Shown one piece after another: positions 61,701 through 64,000 of a stretch of DNA of 64,000 nucleotides. The position numbers were made by a program, and so were the translations under genes. Each line of letters opens with the position of its first letter. The stretch's first letter is position 1. Source of the stretch: Ophiodon elongatus (lineage: Eukaryota > Chordata > Actinopteri > Perciformes > Hexagrammidae); contig JACSYO010001694.1 of the NCBI GenBank assembly GCA_016806645.1, positions 2,108,501 to 2,172,500 on the forward strand, read 5' to 3'. Under the pieces are notes generated by a model that made no database searches, was not told the DNA's origin, and saw only the letters and a program-made list of their open reading frames with translations.

Positions 61701-63929
61701 GGCCCCCACACCAGGTGGGCTCTTACAGCCGCGCTCGGTGCTGAAGACGCCACAGAGGAGTGAATCCCAGACAACACCAGCACAGCCGGATCTCAGCAGC
61801 CCCACGGTGTTTGGTGCCTCGCCTACACTTGCAATGCCTCGCAACCGCAGAATGCTGTCTGTGGGAGAGGACCGGGAAGAGAAGGATGGAGAAAGATTGG
61901 TAATGTTTCTGTGATGCCATGGTGTTTATACTGCTCTGTGCGTGTCATAAAATAGTAGTTACGACATTGAAAGTGGACATGGAAATAACCTGGATGTCAC
62001 AGCAGAGTTAACACAGGTGTAATTAACAATGTTATTTATGGTTCTATTCTATTTTGTGGGTCAAAGCCTTACAGTGAGCAGCATGCACAATTCCAGGGCC
62101 ATAATTAATGTTATTAATTACACCTCGGTTTACCCTGCAATGACATGTCACAGTGGCTGCTGTGAAGAGGGCCTATCCAAGATGCTCTCATCGACAAACA
62201 TCCAAGATTTTCACAAGCAACTAGCTTTTTTTCTTATTAATACTGACACATGTAAAAGTGTGACTCACTTATCCTAGTTTTCTCTTCATACATTTAGATT
62301 ATAACTGGATACAATTCTGAATGAGTGATGTTTAATAATTGTATATTACTTACAAGAACCAGAATAGGCTGCTCTATGCTCTACACCGTGTGTATGTTAG
62401 TCATCATTGTTTTTTTGTATTTTGTTGTCCTAGATTGTTTTCCCTTTAATGGAGGAGATTGACTCTGCGGGGACAGGAAATACAGGTTGAACTATTATTG
62501 TGTATTTACCCTGATAGTTACAGCCTATCGTCCCTGATAGAATGCAGTCCGACTCTGTTATGATAACCGCTCTTTCCATTTGTGGAATTTTCAGAATGTA
62601 CGTGGGAAGCCCAGCCGTTGAATTTAAACGCCGCTTTCTACGAGGAGTCTCTTTCTCAGATTCTGACAGGTGAACTACCGGCATACATTTTTTCCTTTCA
62701 TTGCCACTTAACTTTATGTCTTCATCTCTCCTGTTCTCCACCTTCGCCCATCCCCTGACAAATTCGAGAGTGTCAAGCTACAACAGAAATGAAATTTACG
62801 TTTATGTGTAGCTCAAACAGCTAAAGTTCCTCATTTTAAGTTGGCTTAAGAAAGCAAGCCCAGTGCCAGTCTTCAAGTGTGGAAAAAGGCAAATCTCGTT
62901 CTATAATGTATGTTAAACCACTGTATCAAAGACAGAACAGGACCTTTGTCATTTGGATTCAGCTATATCAAAGTCCTGTTTAACCAATGTTTAGTCTCTG
63001 TTGGTTATTATTAACCATGCTAACCCCACTAACCAATATTACCTATGGCTGACAAACTCTAAATATGTCATTTATTTCAGCTATAATAAGATAAAATAAG
63101 ATAATCCTTTATTTGTCCCGCAGCTGTGAAATGTACAGCATTACAGCAGCATACGGAAAGTGCAAACAAGATACATAGTAAAATAAAGCAATACAAGTAT
63201 TATAAATAAGTCAAATTTATTTTCCTCAGAGTCTGAGACCAATCCCAGCACAACCTCCCAGACGGATGCCCTTGATGAGCCTCCACCCTTGCCAGAGAAG
63301 GAAAAGCAACATGAAGCCGGTGTGGAAGCTCCAGCCCGATCTAGAAACCGAAGGAAAAAGGTCTGCCATCGTTATAGCTTGTTTTTTATCTTCTGCCATG
63401 CAGAAGTCATTGTGGGTTCACAAGATATAGTTTTACAATTTTACAGCTTCACATCTATTGAGTTACAGTCTGTTCATCACCGGATTATTGCCCTCCATTC
63501 CCACACTGTGAAAAATGAGTATCATACACTGAAACTTCTAAATCTCCGCAGCAGCAGCCAAGACCAGAGCAAACACCTAGCAGTGAGGCTCCAGCTCGCC
63601 CCAGCAGCCGAAAGAGAAAGGTCTGCTTTTACCACAAGCCGTTTTCAGCTGGATCTCACTTGTGCAAATCTCCATTTACCAGACGAGACGTCTTTTTTAA
63701 TAATTTAGGGGTCATAACATGCTCCCATTTAATCTACTGTTTAATTCCACTGGATCCGAACTAAATCACTTCCGAGGATATCAACTTTATGTTTGCAAGA
63801 GAGTGTGGCAGAGAGACGATCACATAATGTATCCTCATGCCAACTCCGTTCCCCCAGCAGCCGGAGGAGAGCGAACCCGTGAAGAGGTCGACGCGCTCTG
63901 CTGCCAAGACGGCCTCTGGGAAGATGAAG
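55546..63929 (+). CDS. cdca2: Cell division cycle-associated 2 / Repo-Man, 5' part (12 coding exons; continues past the window)
   Basis: Repo-Man targets protein phosphatase 1 gamma to chromatin at anaphase, removing mitotic histone H3 phosphorylation and helping nuclear envelope reassembly. The exons listed separately join in one frame for 1,656 nt (552 residues) with no stop. Family evidence in order: PLNFSELTPRQFGISVQSFT (N-terminal block), RRRSGVGVRGSPETNSLIVF (matches RRRSAVGARGSPETNHLIRF of human CDCA2), KQKMASFQSLMD, SKRRRLGP, and the PP1-docking KRVCFGGPLSPEFFDKHLPP followed by STPLQKGGAP. Ki-67 shares the docking motif, but the N-terminal blocks are CDCA2-specific and there is no FHA domain. 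The protein is Ser/Pro/Thr-rich and probably disordered. The 3' exons lie outside the window. Confidence 0.88.
56072..56208 (+). CDS. cdca2: cdca2 exon 3 (RRRSGVGVRGSPETN)
   Basis: Acceptor TTCTAG ends at 56071; donor GTGAGA starts at 56209. Encodes D-KSRLAQMKARRRSGVGVRG, then SPETNSLIVFRAQQRTKTPP and TFQTPE. This is the most strongly conserved vertebrate CDCA2 segment outside the PP1 site, with several proline-directed phosphorylation sites. Confidence 0.93.
56209..58351 (+). other. cdca2: cdca2 intron (2.1 kb)
   Basis: AT-rich sequence with no exon signal or recognised repeat. Confidence 0.7.
58352..58517 (+). CDS. cdca2: cdca2 exon 4
   Basis: Encodes LVRSSPFLPRVASTLKQKMA, SFQSLMDVEESEVCDPMPGQ and DSNTGGCIKTRDYLS. 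LKQKMASFQSLMD corresponds to LRERISAFQSAF of the human protein. Acceptor CTCAG ends at 58351; donor GTGAGG is at 58518, phase 1. Confidence 0.85.
58926..59080 (+). CDS. cdca2: cdca2 exon 5 (SKRRR motif)
   Basis: Encodes D-RNSHYGGKENHPPMMTPIP, then SKRRRLGPIEGCEMEIREAS and APILHLSLKKQE. It contains a KEN box (GGKENHP), a recognised APC/C degron type, and a basic SKRRR that may serve as a nuclear localisation signal. Acceptor GTCAG ends at 58925; donor GTACAC is at 59081, phase 0. Confidence 0.85.
59539..59682 (+). CDS. cdca2: cdca2 exon 6
   Basis: A 144-nt, phase 0-0 exon between CCACAG and GTTAGT. Encodes EEEPVMPVVTQGPLPSIETV, then EQAQAVLVSPTHLVDLELQT and GSPAKNQQ. Low-complexity acidic/proline-rich sequence; supported by phase and splice sites rather than clear conservation. 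Confidence 0.75.
59683..61561 (+). other. cdca2: cdca2 introns flanking exon 7
   Basis: Apart from exon 7 (60699-60828) no further exon was recognised. Moderate-length open frames at 59983-60207 and 60325-60576 are flanked by no usable splice pair and resemble no protein I know. Confidence 0.65.
60699..60828 (+). CDS. cdca2: cdca2 exon 7
   Basis: Acceptor CAACAG ends at 60698; donor GTAAAC is at 60829, phase 1. Encodes DDIFELQSPRRPPPDDSAAA, then SPARPAPLFHIPSLPSLLEM and KPT. Pro/Ser-rich; phase agrees with both neighbours. Confidence 0.78.
61562..61899 (+). CDS. cdca2: cdca2 exon 8, PP1-docking exon
   Basis: A 338-nt exon encoding G-EDDSTGTSTVKKKKK, then RVCFGGPLSPEFFDKHLPPS and TPLQKGGAPARAPTPGGLLQ. 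This is the RVxF plus KiR-SLiM that lets Repo-Man and Ki-67 bind PP1 gamma selectively. The RVxF core is RVCF at 61609-61620 (model residues 323-326). Downstream PRSVLKTPQR contains a SILK-like SVLK; in human CDCA2 a similar RSVLKKP lies upstream of the RVxF. The exon ends DREEKDGERL before GTAATG. Confidence 0.93.
62434..62485 (+). CDS. cdca2: cdca2 exon 9 (52 nt)
   Basis: Between TCCTAG and GTTGAA. Encodes IVFPLMEEIDSAGTGNT, phase 0 to 1. Supported by reading phase with both neighbours; no conserved motif recognised. Confidence 0.7.
62595..62669 (+). CDS. cdca2: cdca2 exon 10 (75 nt)
   Basis: Between TTTCAG and GTGAAC. Encodes E-CTWEAQPLNLNAAFYEES and LSQILT, phase 1 to 1. Confidence 0.78.
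63090..63225 (+). repeat. Degraded retroelement tail in a cdca2 intron
   Basis: ATAAGATAATCCTTTATTTG, then TCCCGCAGCTGTGAAATGTA and AGTGCAAACAAGATA, matches the common fish retroelement 3' end of the form ATAATCCTTTATTAGTCCCGCAG. It ends just before the acceptor at 63229. Confidence 0.5.
63230..63360 (+). CDS. cdca2: cdca2 exon 11
   Basis: Acceptor TCCTCAG ends at 63229, right after a retroelement tail. Encodes E-SETNPSTTSQTDALDEPPP, then LPEKEKQHEAGVEAPARSRN and RRKK, then GTCTGC. The end EAPARSRNRRKK recurs in exon 12. Confidence 0.8.
63552..63620 (+). CDS. cdca2: cdca2 exon 12 (69 nt) with tandem acceptor
   Basis: Encodes QQPRPEQTPSSEAPARPSSR then KRK, phase 0-0, then GTCTGC. The acceptor is CCGCAGCAGCAG, so starts at 63552, 63555 or 63558 are all in frame. 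The donor GTCTGC is atypical but identical to that of exon 11. Confidence 0.75.
63858..63929 (+). CDS. cdca2: cdca2 exon 13 (last in window)
   Basis: Encodes QPEESEPVKRSTRSAAKTAS then GKMK, phase 0-0, donor GTGAGT at 63930. CCCCAGCAG offers starts at 63858 or 63861. KRSTRSAAK is a basic, Ser/Thr-rich motif typical of Repo-Man/Ki-67 chromatin-binding parts. Confidence 0.78.
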
Positions 63930-64000
63930 GTGAGTTGGCTGAGTCTGCTCGTTTGATTTCTCTTTACGCTGCTCCACTGAGGGATCTGCAGACATTTCTT

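Noticed and set aside
61462..61920. Antisense open frames opposite the PP1-docking exon
   Set aside because: Shadows of cdca2 exon 8; they resemble no known protein, whereas the forward frame is clearly conserved.

Overview
The window is vertebrate nuclear DNA, almost certainly from a ray-finned (percomorph-like) fish. It has short exons in long introns with GT-AG boundaries, very dense (TG)n/(CT)n microsatellites and several dispersed repeats typical of teleost genomes. There is no bacterial, viral or organellar gene organisation, and no rRNA, CRISPR array or intact transposon coding region was seen. The strong coding signal, all on the + strand, comes from two multi-exon genes. Most other open frames are dinucleotide-repeat artefacts or intronic noise.

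Gene 1 (about 8.3-52 kb) is a class 4 semaphorin, best matched to SEMA4C. I resolved 14 coding exons from the start codon at 8410 to the stop at 46927-46929. They give an in-frame model of 2,556 nt, or 851 residues: signal peptide, sema domain, PSI domain, one Ig-like domain, a transmembrane helix, and a cytoplasmic tail ending in the PDZ ligand ESSV. Intron 1 is 15 kb. A likely 5-kb 3' UTR ends near an AATAAA at 51932. One conserved short sema-domain exon (about 17 residues) could not be found between 34243 and 36362. The PSI domain lacks one cysteine and also the downstream cysteine that I expect to be its partner. Long CA/TG tracts abut three splice sites.

The intergenic stretch (about 52-54.6 kb) holds degraded repeats and a compound tetranucleotide/AT microsatellite. 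Gene 2 (about 54.8 kb to beyond the right edge) is the 5' part of cdca2 (Repo-Man), the chromatin-targeting subunit of protein phosphatase 1 in mitotic exit. Twelve coding exons (1,656 nt, 552 residues) are in frame to 63929 and the gene continues outside. It carries the conserved N-terminal block, a basic SKRRR motif and the RVxF/KiR PP1-docking segment. Here the docking core is RVCF, where mammalian family members have a phosphorylatable Ser/Thr at the third position. Its last three visible exons look like diverged copies of one another.

The two genes are not functionally linked as far as is known: one is a plexin ligand at the cell surface, the other a nuclear phosphatase scaffold. The region upstream of 8325 has no recognisable gene. 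It contains a nested teleost repeat, microsatellites, and several AT-rich, homeodomain-motif-rich blocks that could be conserved non-coding elements. Exon boundaries are read by eye from splice consensus, reading phase and remembered family similarity. Nothing was aligned computationally.
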